Below the pieces are notes generated by a model. That model saw only the letters and a program-made list of their open reading frames with translations. It made no database searches and had not been told where the DNA came from. The translations under genes were made by a program, and so were the position numbers. This document shows, piece after piece, positions 26,235 to 35,085 of a stretch of DNA of 64,000 nucleotides; the stretch's first letter is position 1; every line of letters begins with the position of its first letter. Source of the stretch: Nodularia sp034931045 (GTDB lineage: Bacteria; Cyanobacteriota; Cyanobacteriia; Cyanobacteriales; Nostocaceae). The stretch covers positions 62,001 through 126,000 of the forward strand of contig NZ_JAYGHH010000006.1 in the NCBI RefSeq assembly GCF_034931045.1, in the 5' to 3' direction.

Positions 26235-27686
26235 CTAGTCTAAATCACTTTCTAAAACAGTAGCGATCGCTTGTTTGGCACTGGTTTGAAATTCTTTGAC
26301 ATTGACTCGGTTGAGAAACCAAATCGACACCACCATACCCACAGCTTCCAGAAAGAATACCATGCCATAAGCTAACTCTAAACTCGGCAGTAAATTACGA
26401 CCAATATCTAGTATCGTACCGCCTATAACTACGGCAATTCCCCTAGAGACAGACTGAGCTAATCCCCAAGCCCCAATAAAAGTACCTGCGGCTTCAGCTG
26501 CTGTCAGATCCAACATTAAACTAATAGCTGCGGTGGTTAAGAAACCAGTAGATAAACCAAACAAGAACAAGCTAAATTTGAGAAAAGCTGGATTGGCTGT
26601 AAATCCTGATATACCCAGTAATAATGCACAGATTGCCACTAATACACAGCCTAAGCGTGCAGTTCTGCGTTTACCTAAACGCGGCACAATGAAAAAACCT
26701 GTGACACCATAGGCTATTAAGATACCAAAACCGTAAAAAATGTTCAATCTGGTACTTTCTGCCAAAGGCATACCAAATACCTGACCAGCGTAAGGTTCTA
26801 AAACAGGGTCTTGCATAAATAAGCTGATAGTCATAACCAGCAAAAATGTGAAAAACAAACCTGTTTGCCGACTAGCTGTCAAAATTTTCCAAGCCCTACC
26901 GATTCCCAGGCTGTCATCTCGATTTTCAGTGGTAGAACGGCTGGAATATTGGGAATATNNNNNNNNNNNNNNNNNNNNNNNNNCTACGCCAAATGTGGCG
27001 ATAATTGACAGCCCAAAGACAATAGCTGGAACGATGAAAAATAATCTGTTAATAGCTGACTGTAAACTTTCTAAGGGTGCTTCTGAGGTTAATTGTCTAA
27101 GCAAACTGGAACTAATTATTGCTCCCACAATAATCCCCACCATCAGCATTGACCAGACAATACCAACGATTTTAGAACGGTTATCTTCTTGGGAGATATC
27201 CACTAATAAAGCCGCAAAGGTAGTACCACTGGCACAAATTGCTAAACCATATATGGCAAAAACTAAAGATAATAATGCTGTCCAGCCGATTGTTTGGGTT
27301 GTCCATACCCAGCCATCTGTGTTACTAGCTGCTGCATTTAATTGCCATAGCACTTGTATTGCTAAAAATGAAGCGATCGCAAATACTGCTGCTCCCATCC
27401 AAACGTAAGCTGTACGATTGTAGCCCCATAAAGGTTTGAGGTCTGACATTTGACCAAACCAAATGCGCGCCGGGGAAACGAATGCAGGTAGCGCTAGTAC
27501 TAAGGACACCAATATTGCTGGAATTGCTATTTCTTGAATCATGACTCTGTTGAGTACACCCAGAATCAGGATAGACATCATACTCAGTCCCATTTGAAAC
27601 AAGCCCAACCGGAACATAGTAATCAGGTTGACTCTTGGCACACTTAAGGATGTAGTTGGGGTATCAAATATATCGCCGCTTGCCAT
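26235..27686 (-). CDS. PucC-like (BCD family) MFS transporter, with assembly gap
   Basis: This 483-residue membrane protein belongs to the bacteriochlorophyll-delivery (PucC/LhaA) branch of the major facilitator superfamily; cyanobacterial members have been linked with pigment or photosystem assembly. Seen are the opening NLITMFRLGLFQMGLSMM, FVSPARIWFGQMSDLKPLWGYNR, ISLMLDLTAAEAAGTFIGAWGLAQ and about twelve membrane spans. A 25-N gap at 26959-26983 falls in the central loop between the two halves; the frame stays open across it. The loss is a few residues at most if the gap is a placeholder. Confidence 0.88.
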   Translation of the reverse strand: MASGDIFDTPTTSLSVPRVNLITMFRLGLFQMGLSMMSILILGVLNRVMIQEIAIPAILVSLVLALPAFVSPARIWFGQMSDLKPLWGYNRTAYVWMGAAVFAIASFLAIQVLWQLNAAASNTDGWVWTTQTIGWTALLSLVFAIYGLAICASGTTFAALLVDISQEDNRSKIVGIVWSMLMVGIIVGAIISSSLLRQLTSEAPLESLQSAINRLFFIVPAIVFGLSIIATFGVXXXXXXXXXYSQYSSRSTTENRDDSLGIGRAWKILTASRQTGLFFTFLLVMTISLFMQDPVLEPYAGQVFGMPLAESTRLNIFYGFGILIAYGVTGFFIVPRLGKRRTARLGCVLVAICALLLGISGFTANPAFLKFSLFLFGLSTGFLTTAAISLMLDLTAAEAAGTFIGAWGLAQSVSRGIAVVIGGTILDIGRNLLPSLELAYGMVFFLEAVGMVVSIWFLNRVNVKEFQTSAKQAIATVLESDLD

Positions 27687-27810
27687 AGCTACTTCTTAGT
27701 ATAATTTACAGAATCTAGACTCTCTTTAATTAAATCCTGTCCTGACTTTTATTTGTAACGATAAACTATAAAGGTAAATAAATGTAAATAAATAAAATAA
27801 ATATTGCCAC

Positions 27811-28758
27811 GTGGAAAATATCACATTAGGACAAAATGGCCCCAGTGTTACACCCCTTTGTATTGGAACTTGGGCTTGGGGTGATAAACTCTTTTGGAAT
27901 TATGGCTATGGCTATGGCCCAGAACAGTTAGAGGCAGCTTTTACAGCCGCATTAGAAGCTGGGATAAATTTCTTTGATACTGCGGAAATTTATGGTTTTG
28001 GACTGTCAGAAGAGTTATTAGGGCAATTCATGCAAAAAGCCCAACAACCTGTGCAAATGGCCACGAAATTTGGCCCTTTACCTTGGCGATTTACAGGTCA
28101 ATCTGTTTCGGATGCCTTAAGTGACAGTCTCAAACGCCTACAATTAGAGCGAGTGGAACTGTATCAAGTACATTGGCCATTTGCCTTCTTTTTAAGTCAA
28201 GAAACTTTGATGCATACCCTAGCAGATGAAGTGAAGCGGGGTAGAATCGGCTCAGTCGGCGTGAGTAATTATTCAGCTACTCAAATGCGAGAGGCGCAGC
28301 AAATATTGGCTGCGCGTGGAGTCCCTTTAGCTGTCAACCAAGTCTGCTATTCGCTACTAACGCGTCAAATTGAAAGTAACGGCATTTTAGCAGCAGCTCG
28401 TGAGTTGGGTGTAACTATCTTGGCGTATAGTCCCTTAGCTCAGGGATTACTCACAGGCAAATATACACCAGATAGAGATGAAACCCCCGGTGGTGCGAGG
28501 AAGATAGACCCACGATTTAGTAAAGAAGGCTTACACAAAATTGCCCCGGTCATTTCTTTACTCAAAACTTTGGGAGAAAAATATGATCGCACTCCTGCCC
28601 AAGTAGCCCTCAATTGGTTAATTGTTCAAGGAAATGTGATTCCTATTGCTGGGGTAAAAACTGCCCAACACGTAAAACAAAATGCAGGGGCTTTGGGCTG
28701 GAGATTAAACACCGATGAAATCGGTCAACTAGAACAAGTGACTCGTTCTTTTCTATGA
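27811..28758 (+). CDS. aldo/keto reductase
   Basis: This is a 315-residue NADPH-dependent oxidoreductase with a TIM-barrel fold. The catalytic tetrad is readable: Asp and Tyr in NFFDTAEIYGFG, Lys in MATKFGPLPW and His in LYQVHWPFAF. The cofactor region near the end is VIPIAGVKTAQHVKQNAGAL. The gene starts with GTG at 27811. It stands alone on the plus strand, divergent from the PucC-like gene and convergent with the helicase gene. The natural substrate is unknown. Confidence 0.92.
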   Translation: MENITLGQNGPSVTPLCIGTWAWGDKLFWNYGYGYGPEQLEAAFTAALEAGINFFDTAEIYGFGLSEELLGQFMQKAQQPVQMATKFGPLPWRFTGQSVSDALSDSLKRLQLERVELYQVHWPFAFFLSQETLMHTLADEVKRGRIGSVGVSNYSATQMREAQQILAARGVPLAVNQVCYSLLTRQIESNGILAAARELGVTILAYSPLAQGLLTGKYTPDRDETPGGARKIDPRFSKEGLHKIAPVISLLKTLGEKYDRTPAQVALNWLIVQGNVIPIAGVKTAQHVKQNAGALGWRLNTDEIGQLEQVTRSFL

Positions 28759-28823
28759 GGTCTTAGTTGCGAGTTTTGAATTAAACTTGCGGAATAGTTT
28801 TTAATTCAAAACTCATAACTTTT

Positions 28824-28854
28824 ACTCAGCACTCAGCACTCAGCACTCAGCACT
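28824..28854 (+). repeat. heptanucleotide tandem repeat (ACTCAGC)n
   Basis: Four full units of ACTCAGC plus ACT lie between the ends of the convergent aldo/keto reductase and helicase genes. The unit length, seven, equals that of the other arrays in this window, with another base sequence. Confidence 0.9.
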
Positions 28855-28865
28855 TAAGAAGAAGC

Positions 28866-30371
28866 TTATTCTCTACCTGAATTTGAAGATGACACGGAGG
28901 TGTCGCGGCGATTATTGGTATTTGTCCGTAACTTAGGCTTGGGACTACCTCCGTTGCTGTCTGATTTGTTCCAGGAACGGTTTCTATCGTTGGAAGAGTC
29001 ACCACCACCACGACGCTTGGCCAATTTGGGCTTGGTGGAAGGTGCATCATCTTGGGGATCTACGCCTGTTTGCAACCACGCGGGACGAGTTTGATCATAA
29101 GCTATTTGTAATGCAGCTGCGGCGATCGCATGAGCATCATATTCTTCAATCAGTTCGCTGACTATGGGCAAGAATGAAGCCAAACGTTCGCCAGTCAAGG
29201 CTTCTTTCACTTGTTCTTGCAATTTTTTGATATGTCGTGCTTCAATTTGCGCCCGTGTAGGAATGGACAGCAATTGCCAGTTTTGGCGATTATGACGCTC
29301 AAATGCCTGCTGTTTGCGGCGTTCAAAGGGCTGTACTAAGGAAATTGCTGTACCTTCTTTACCAGCCCGACCAGTCCGCCCAATACGGTGAACATAGGTT
29401 TCAGCACTATCTGGCAAGTCGAAGTTAATTACATGGGACAGTAGATCGACATCTAACCCCCGCGCAGCAATATCAGTTGCTACTACCCAGCGCACTTGAC
29501 GATTCCGGAATCGATTTAATAAGCGTTCCCGCGCCTGTTGGGACAAGTCACCGTGGTATTCGTCCACACTGTGACCGGCTCCTTGCAATAGATTGGTCAG
29601 TTCTGCGGCTGTCCGTCTGGTACGTACAAAGATTAAAGCTGTTTCTGGGTCTTCCATTTCCAGAATCGGCTGTAATGCTTTGGCTTTTGTCCAATGACGA
29701 GGGATGAGATAAGCTACTTGATTGATTTTGTTGGGTGAAGCTTTTGGCTGCTCCACGGTGACTGTAGCCGGGTTTCGCAAAAATTTATTGACAATCATGC
29801 GAATTGATGGGGGCATGGTCGCCGAGAACAAAGCTGTTTGGCGCTCTTTGGGGGCTTGAGACAGGATTTTGATTACGTCATCAATAAAGCCCATGCTCAA
29901 CATTTCATCAGCTTCATCTAGGACAAACCACTTAACTTGATCAAGCTTCAAACAGCCCCGATCTAGTAAATCGATCATCCGTCCTGGTGTACCCACAACC
30001 ATGTGAACACCACGTTTGAGTTGCATCATTTGGCGTTCAATGGATTGACCGCCGTAAATTGCCAGAATCCGCAATCCATCGTTGCCGACAAATTGATTGA
30101 TGGCATCGTGAACTTGAATTGCTAATTCACGAGTTGGGGCTAATACTAGAGCTTGTACAGCTTTGTGATTAACATCTAACTGCTCTAAAATTGGCAGAGA
30201 AAATGCTGCGGTTTTGCCTGTTCCGGTTTGAGATTGACCCACGACATCCCGACCTGATAGCAGCTGAGGAATGGCTTGAGCTTGAATATTAGTAGGTGTG
30301 GTAAAGCCAATGTTTTCTAATTGCTCAACACGTTTTTGTGAAATACCTAGTTCTTGAAAGGAAAGAGTCAT
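28866..30371 (-). CDS. DEAD-box RNA helicase (DeaD/CrhR-like)
   Basis: This 501-residue ATP-dependent RNA helicase has all core motifs: Q motif region (GFTTPTNIQAQAIPQ), AQTGTGKT equivalent SQTGTGKTAAF, PTRELA, TPGRMIDLL, VLDEADEML (DEAD), SATMP, and HRIGRTGRAGKEG. After the core there is a domain of about 75 residues and a basic, serine- and arginine-rich tail of some 50 residues that could bind RNA. Cyanobacterial relatives (CrhR, CrhB/CrhC) respond to cold or redox state; which orthologue this is cannot be said. It lies downstream of rimO on the same strand with a 224-base spacer. Confidence 0.94.
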   Translation of the reverse strand: MTLSFQELGISQKRVEQLENIGFTTPTNIQAQAIPQLLSGRDVVGQSQTGTGKTAAFSLPILEQLDVNHKAVQALVLAPTRELAIQVHDAINQFVGNDGLRILAIYGGQSIERQMMQLKRGVHMVVGTPGRMIDLLDRGCLKLDQVKWFVLDEADEMLSMGFIDDVIKILSQAPKERQTALFSATMPPSIRMIVNKFLRNPATVTVEQPKASPNKINQVAYLIPRHWTKAKALQPILEMEDPETALIFVRTRRTAAELTNLLQGAGHSVDEYHGDLSQQARERLLNRFRNRQVRWVVATDIAARGLDVDLLSHVINFDLPDSAETYVHRIGRTGRAGKEGTAISLVQPFERRKQQAFERHNRQNWQLLSIPTRAQIEARHIKKLQEQVKEALTGERLASFLPIVSELIEEYDAHAIAAAALQIAYDQTRPAWLQTGVDPQDDAPSTKPKLAKRRGGGDSSNDRNRSWNKSDSNGGSPKPKLRTNTNNRRDTSVSSSNSGRE

Positions 30372-30595
30372 TAATTCTCCTGGATTGTGTTTTTTGGTTG
30401 TGAATTTTTAAATCTGACGGCATTTGCTGATATACAGCAGTTGCATTCAGTTGCCAGATTTAAAGCAAGTGTGTGAAACCCTAGTTAGAAAGCGTTAGTG
30501 AGTAAAGAGAGTCAGTGATATCCCTGGGGCTGGACGTGACTTTTCTTCTGTCCGAAACGCTGCGTTTGTGCAGTGCTGGACTCACTCTGCGGCCT

Positions 30596-31924
30596 CTACT
30601 TTTGGTAACTACTAACAACTTGACCGTAGAGGTCATAAGTATCAGCGCTATGGATAGCTACTGGTACGATGGTTCCTAATTTTGCTTCCCCATCGATATA
30701 TATCTGACCATCGACTTCTGGGGAAAACCTACCTGAGCGACCTATGAGCTTTCCAGTTTCAGGGTGTTCTTGCTCAATCAGGACCTCAACTATTTTGCCG
30801 ATTTCCTGTTGATTTTTTTTACCCGCAATCGGCTCTTGAAGCGCCATTAATTTATGCCAGCGCTCATCCATCACTGCTTGGGGTAATTGATTGGCTAGCT
30901 TGTAAGCGGGCGTTCCTTCTTCCGGTGAAAAAGTGAATACTCCAACATGGTCAAATTCGTGTTTTTGAACGAATTCTAGTAGATGCTCAAAATGTTCTGC
31001 GGTTTCGCCAGGGAAACCAACTATAAATGTTGTCCTGAGTACCGCATTTGGTAGGGCTGTTTTGATGCGTTCAATAATCCCATCATTTACCCGTCCTTGC
31101 CAAGGACGATTCATTGAGCGAAGAATATCTGGATGAGAATGTTGAAGGGGCAAATCTAGATATGGTAAGACGTTGTGGGTTTCTTGGATTGCCTCTATGA
31201 CATCTGGGGTTAGTCCGGTGGGATATGCATAATGCATTCTAATCCACGGTACATCTACTTTACCCAAAGCCCGAAGTAATTCGGCTAACTTTGGCTTACC
31301 ATAGATATCTAACCCGTAATTGGTAGTGATTTGGGAAATTAAAATAATTTCCTGCACCCCTTGGTTAGCTAACTGCTCCGCTTCAGCAACTATAGATTCA
31401 ATAGTACGCGATCGCTGGTTCCCTCTGAGATAGGGAATAATACAAAATGCACAACGATAATCACATCCTTCGGCTACCCGCACATAGGCAACGCCTTCGG
31501 TTGTAGTGCGATAACGCGGTGTAGTTTCGTCGGCAATGTAGGTTGGTTCTAGACTAACCTCTTTTACCTGCTCGCCTTTTTCTACACGCTCAATTACATT
31601 AACAATTTTGTGATAATCACCAGTGCCTACCAGTGCCACCGCTTCTGGCAATTCTTCCAATAATTGTTCTTGGAAGTGCTGTGCCATACAGCCAGTGATC
31701 ACGACTTTTTTGTTGGCTTCTGCCAGTTCTACTAAAGTTCTGACAGATTCTTGTCTTGCTGCTTCTATAAAACTACAAGTATTAACTATAACGTAATCTG
31801 CTAACTCTTCATTTGTATCTACACCATAGCCTGCTTCTGCAAGCAGTCCTAGCATATGTTCTGTATCAATTCGATTTTTTTCGCAACCCAGATGCGAAAT
31901 TGCAATCGTTGGCTTTTCACCCAT
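30596..31924 (-). CDS. rimO: ribosomal protein S12 methylthiotransferase RimO
   Basis: RimO is a radical SAM enzyme that adds a methylthio group to an aspartate of ribosomal protein S12. The 442 residues contain the N-terminal UPF0004 domain with its three cysteines (HLGCEKN, VNTCSF, ITGCMAQ), the radical SAM CxxxCxxC in EGCDYRCAFCIIPYLRG, and a C-terminal TRAM domain (DGQIYIDGEAKLGTIVPV). The HLGCEKNRIDTEHMLG opening separates RimO from the tRNA enzyme MiaB. Length is normal. It is divergent from btpA across 751 bases. Confidence 0.95.
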   Translation of the reverse strand: MGEKPTIAISHLGCEKNRIDTEHMLGLLAEAGYGVDTNEELADYVIVNTCSFIEAARQESVRTLVELAEANKKVVITGCMAQHFQEQLLEELPEAVALVGTGDYHKIVNVIERVEKGEQVKEVSLEPTYIADETTPRYRTTTEGVAYVRVAEGCDYRCAFCIIPYLRGNQRSRTIESIVAEAEQLANQGVQEIILISQITTNYGLDIYGKPKLAELLRALGKVDVPWIRMHYAYPTGLTPDVIEAIQETHNVLPYLDLPLQHSHPDILRSMNRPWQGRVNDGIIERIKTALPNAVLRTTFIVGFPGETAEHFEHLLEFVQKHEFDHVGVFTFSPEEGTPAYKLANQLPQAVMDERWHKLMALQEPIAGKKNQQEIGKIVEVLIEQEHPETGKLIGRSGRFSPEVDGQIYIDGEAKLGTIVPVAIHSADTYDLYGQVVSSYQK

Positions 31925-32675
31925 ATTTTGAAAACATTTTCTGTTTTTTTGTAGTCAGATACGCAAGCAGCGATAATTTCGCTTCTTGTGATACACACCT
32001 TTACACAATCAAGGGCTAGAATAACAGGTTTTAACTGCCAGTTACTACCTGCCGATATATGACATGGATAGTTTCCGACCATGTTATGATATTTGTACTA
32101 TTTAGTCTATTTCCCAGGGTAAAGCGAGTGTCTTTGAGTACAATTGACACCTGTATTTTTTTTAACAAGTTTTCTGTTGGTATTTTTCATTACCACAGCG
32201 TGTGTGTTGTTAATTTACCCGTCGGGAAGCCGCCCAAAGGGCTTGTTGTGAGAAGTCGCTACCCTCAGGGGAAACCGCGCTCTCTGGGTAGTTTGTTTGA
32301 CCCAGGAGTACGAAACCACGCCTAATAAAGCAATAGTGCTACCCTTTTGCTCAGACTTTGCCCACGACTATGCGCGCACGAGATGTCTAAACCAGGGAAA
32401 GCTGCCTTGCGTCTTGTGAGTGGCAAACTCCTCTTCTAGCCTAGTTTTATCTTAACATATCTTAGGGGAGGTTTTACGATAATTTCCATCCTAGGGAAGA
32501 GGTAGTAAAACAACCAACTTAAAACCCATTTGACTAGTTAGTTAAAAGTCAAGAAGAGCCAGCGCCATCAGCAGGTTCGGTTGACTTGAGGTGACTGGCG
32601 TTCAATAGTCAATAGTCAAACATATTCTAGACTCTCGACTGGTGGACACTAGACCCCGCAAAGCGGATTAAAGAC
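31925..32675. other. long intergenic region rimO/btpA with possible structured leader
   Basis: This 751-base spacer carries divergent promoters for rimO and btpA. From about 32220 it becomes GC-richer with several short stems: AAGCC/GGCTT around 32230-32250, CTACCC/GGGTAG around 32260-32292, GTTTTAC/GTAAAAC around 32470-32515, and CGCCATCA/TGACTGGCG around 32560-32602. It might contain a small RNA or a long btpA leader. I could not match it to tmRNA, RNase P RNA or SRP RNA. ORFs of 68-88 codons here have no support. Confidence 0.45.
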
Positions 32676-33527
32676 GTGGAATTATATCAGCTATTTAAAA
32701 CTCGAACACCGATTATTGGCGTGGTTCATCTACTTCCACTGCCCACCTCGCCCCGTTGGGGAGGTAATCTCAAAGCGGTAATTCACCGTGCTGAACAAGA
32801 AGCCGTCGCCCTAGCTAGTGGTGGGGTAGACGGTATTATTGTGGAAAACTTTTTTGACGCACCGTTTGCCAAAAACCAAGTTGATCCAGCAGTTGTGAGT
32901 GCCATGACTGTGGTAGTACAACGAATCCAAAATTTGGTGACATTGCCTATAGGCTTAAATGTTTTACGGAATGATAGCAAAAGTGCAATGGCAATTGCCA
33001 GCTGCGTGCGAGCCGAATTCATTCGAGTCAATGTATTGACAGGGGTAATGGCAACTGACCAAGGATTAATTGAAGGAGAAGCTCATCAATTACTCCGTTA
33101 TCGGCGAGAATTGGGCTGTGATGTCAAAATCCTCGCTGATGTATTGGTAAAGCACGCTCGTCCATTGAGTTCTCCAAATCTCACAGTTGCCGTAAAAGAC
33201 ACTATTGAAAGAGGTTTAGCAGATGCCGTAATTTTATCTGGCTGGGCTACCGGTAGCCCTCCTAATCAAGAAGATTTGGAACTAGCTTGTGGTGCAGCAA
33301 ATGAGACTCCAGTCTTCATTGGTAGTGGAGCCAATTGGGAAAATATTGCTACACTGATGCAGGCGGCAAATGGTGTAATTGTTTCCAGTTCTCTCAAGCG
33401 CCACGGTCGAATTGAGCAACCAATTGACCCAATTCGCGTCAGTCAATTTGTAGAGGCCGCCCATAGTCTTTGGAATTCTCCGGGTGAGATTCAGTCTATT
33501 TCTCCGCCCATGAAAATACATTCTTAG
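32676..33527 (+). CDS. btpA: photosystem I biogenesis protein BtpA
   Basis: BtpA is a membrane-associated protein needed to accumulate photosystem I reaction-centre proteins in Synechocystis. The 283-residue sequence has a TIM-barrel look and the family hallmarks IIGVVHLLPLPTSPRW near the start, GGVDGIIVENFFDAPF, FIRVNVLTGVMATDQGLIEG and VILSGWATGSPP. The start is GTG at 32676. It has a long leader and is followed 76 bases later by the VKOR-fusion gene on the same strand, with a dispersed repeat between them. Confidence 0.94.
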   Translation: MELYQLFKTRTPIIGVVHLLPLPTSPRWGGNLKAVIHRAEQEAVALASGGVDGIIVENFFDAPFAKNQVDPAVVSAMTVVVQRIQNLVTLPIGLNVLRNDSKSAMAIASCVRAEFIRVNVLTGVMATDQGLIEGEAHQLLRYRRELGCDVKILADVLVKHARPLSSPNLTVAVKDTIERGLADAVILSGWATGSPPNQEDLELACGAANETPVFIGSGANWENIATLMQAANGVIVSSSLKRHGRIEQPIDPIRVSQFVEAAHSLWNSPGEIQSISPPMKIHS

Positions 33528-33598
33528 GGAGGAGGGGAGAGAAGACAGTAATTTCCTAATGACTAATGACCAATGACCAATGACCAATAACTAATAGC
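33528..33598 (-). repeat. dispersed intergenic repeat, copy 3 (inverted)
   Basis: Read on the minus strand this is TTATTGGTCATTGGTCATTG followed by a diverged GGAAATTACTGTCTTCT and a C-rich tail. It ends five bases before the next start codon. Confidence 0.65.
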
Positions 33599-33603
33599 AG
33601 TTT

Positions 33604-34602
33604 ATGATTCGCCGCCGTTCTACTCCTTGGATTCATAAATGGTCGCGTCCATTGATTGCCGCGATCGCTGGACTTGGTGCCTTAACTACAGGTTATATCG
33701 CCATAGAAAAGTTAACAGGAGGCACAGCCGCTTGTGTGGCCGAAGCTGGTGCTAAAGGCTGTAATGATGTACTTTCCAGCCCTTGGGCAACCATACCAAT
33801 TTTTGGCGGTCAGCCGTTAGCTTTATTTGGGTTGTTGGCTTATGTGAGTATGGTGATTTTGGCTGTTACTCCCTTAGCATGGAAACCAGATGATAAAAAT
33901 AGCCAGAAAAAATTAGAAAACTCAACTTGGTGGTTGCTGCTGATAGGAGCGATCGCTATGTCGGTTTTCAGTGGCTATTTAATGTATTTGTTGGCATTCC
34001 AAATTCAAGCCGTCTGTTATTACTGTATTGCTTCGGCTTTATTCTCAGTAAGTCTGTTAATTTTGACAATTATCGGTCGTTCTTGGGAAGATATAGGGCA
34101 AATCTTCTTTACCGCTATTATTGTGGGCATGGTAACGCTGATTGGTACTTTAGGTGTCTATGCTGGCGTGAATCCATCAGGTGTAACATCAGATTCGACT
34201 TCTGGAGAATCTCAACGAATTAGCTTTACTCCCAAAGAACAACCTAATCCAGCTTTTGGTTGGGAAATCACCACTACCTCTGGTGAGGCAGAAATTGCAC
34301 TAGCACGTCATCTAGCCACCACAGATGCTAAGGAATATGTTGCCTATTGGTGTCCTCACTGCCACGAACAAAAACAACTTTTTGGTAAAGAAGCTTACCA
34401 AATTTTAGAAGAAAATCAGATCATCGTAGAGTGTGCTGCTGATAGCCCTAAAGCTCAACCAGAAGTGTGTCAAGCAGCGAACATCACAGGCTTTCCTACT
34501 TGGATTATTAATGGTCAACCCTATAGCGGAGTCCAAAACCTCGATCAACTGGCAAAAATTTCTGGTTATACAGGCCCTAGAAACTTTAAGTATTTCCGAT
34601 AA
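33604..34602 (+). CDS. vitamin K epoxide reductase-thioredoxin fusion protein
   Basis: This 332-residue membrane protein makes disulfide bonds in exported and lumenal proteins. The N-terminal VKOR domain (about residues 15-200) has four to five membrane spans, the loop cysteines in TAACVAEAGAKGCNDV and the quinone-side CxxC in AVCYYCIAS. The C-terminal domain, facing the periplasm or thylakoid lumen, is thioredoxin-like with YWCPHCHEQKQLFG and a cis-proline loop TGFPTWIINGQ. Plants have a homologous fusion (LTO1) needed for photosystem II. A good terminator follows at 34648-34690. Confidence 0.94.
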   Translation: MIRRRSTPWIHKWSRPLIAAIAGLGALTTGYIAIEKLTGGTAACVAEAGAKGCNDVLSSPWATIPIFGGQPLALFGLLAYVSMVILAVTPLAWKPDDKNSQKKLENSTWWLLLIGAIAMSVFSGYLMYLLAFQIQAVCYYCIASALFSVSLLILTIIGRSWEDIGQIFFTAIIVGMVTLIGTLGVYAGVNPSGVTSDSTSGESQRISFTPKEQPNPAFGWEITTTSGEAEIALARHLATTDAKEYVAYWCPHCHEQKQLFGKEAYQILEENQIIVECAADSPKAQPEVCQAANITGFPTWIINGQPYSGVQNLDQLAKISGYTGPRNFKYFR

Positions 34603-35085
34603 TTACTGCCAATAAGTCCTTTTCCGTCAAAACTTCCATTAAATATAGTCAACTGGTTAAAAGATGAATTTTTGCCAGTTGGCTTTTTTTATCTATAAAT
34701 ACGGAAAAAAGATTTTTAGATTTGAAGTTATCCATAGAATAGTAATTTGTAGTTGAGTAGAATATTGCTCAAGTTATGAAGGCTTTATAGAAATATTATG
34801 TTGTTTTTGTAAAGTAGCTACCAATACGATAAAAATATTTTATTCCATGAGGAGTTATGTATTTGTACATCACCTTGAACATCAGTAAAAACTCTGTTAT
34901 AGCATCAGGTTAATTGATTATTGACTACTTAATTAACGGTATTTCAATAGAGTTGAGTCCAGCTTTTTAGAGGAACCTAACTTCATGAAAAGATTCAGTA
35001 AACCCTATATAAAGTTGGTACGCAGGTATTATTTGCTAGTTAATTGATAGCCATAGCAAATGAAAAATATTTATCCTCCTAGGTA
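34603..35085. other. intergenic region before the diguanylate cyclase gene
   Basis: Apart from the terminator at 34648-34690, this AT-rich stretch shows no ORF or repeat. It probably contains the promoter of the CHASE2-GGDEF gene. Confidence 0.45.
34648..34690 (+). terminator. Rho-independent terminator after the VKOR fusion gene
   Basis: GTCAACTGG (34648-34656) pairs with CCAGTTGGC (34675-34683), nine pairs with one G-T, and is followed by seven T (34684-34690). It lies 45 bases after the stop codon. Confidence 0.85.

Noticed and set aside
32059..32325. 88-codon ORF in the rimO-btpA spacer
   Set aside because: No ribosome site, passes through repeat-like hairpin sequence, and its end is low in coding character.
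32220..32460. Possible tmRNA, RNase P RNA, SRP RNA or 6S RNA
   Set aside because: None of the conserved signatures of the first three was found, and I cannot support 6S RNA without structure comparison; kept only as an uncertain structured region.
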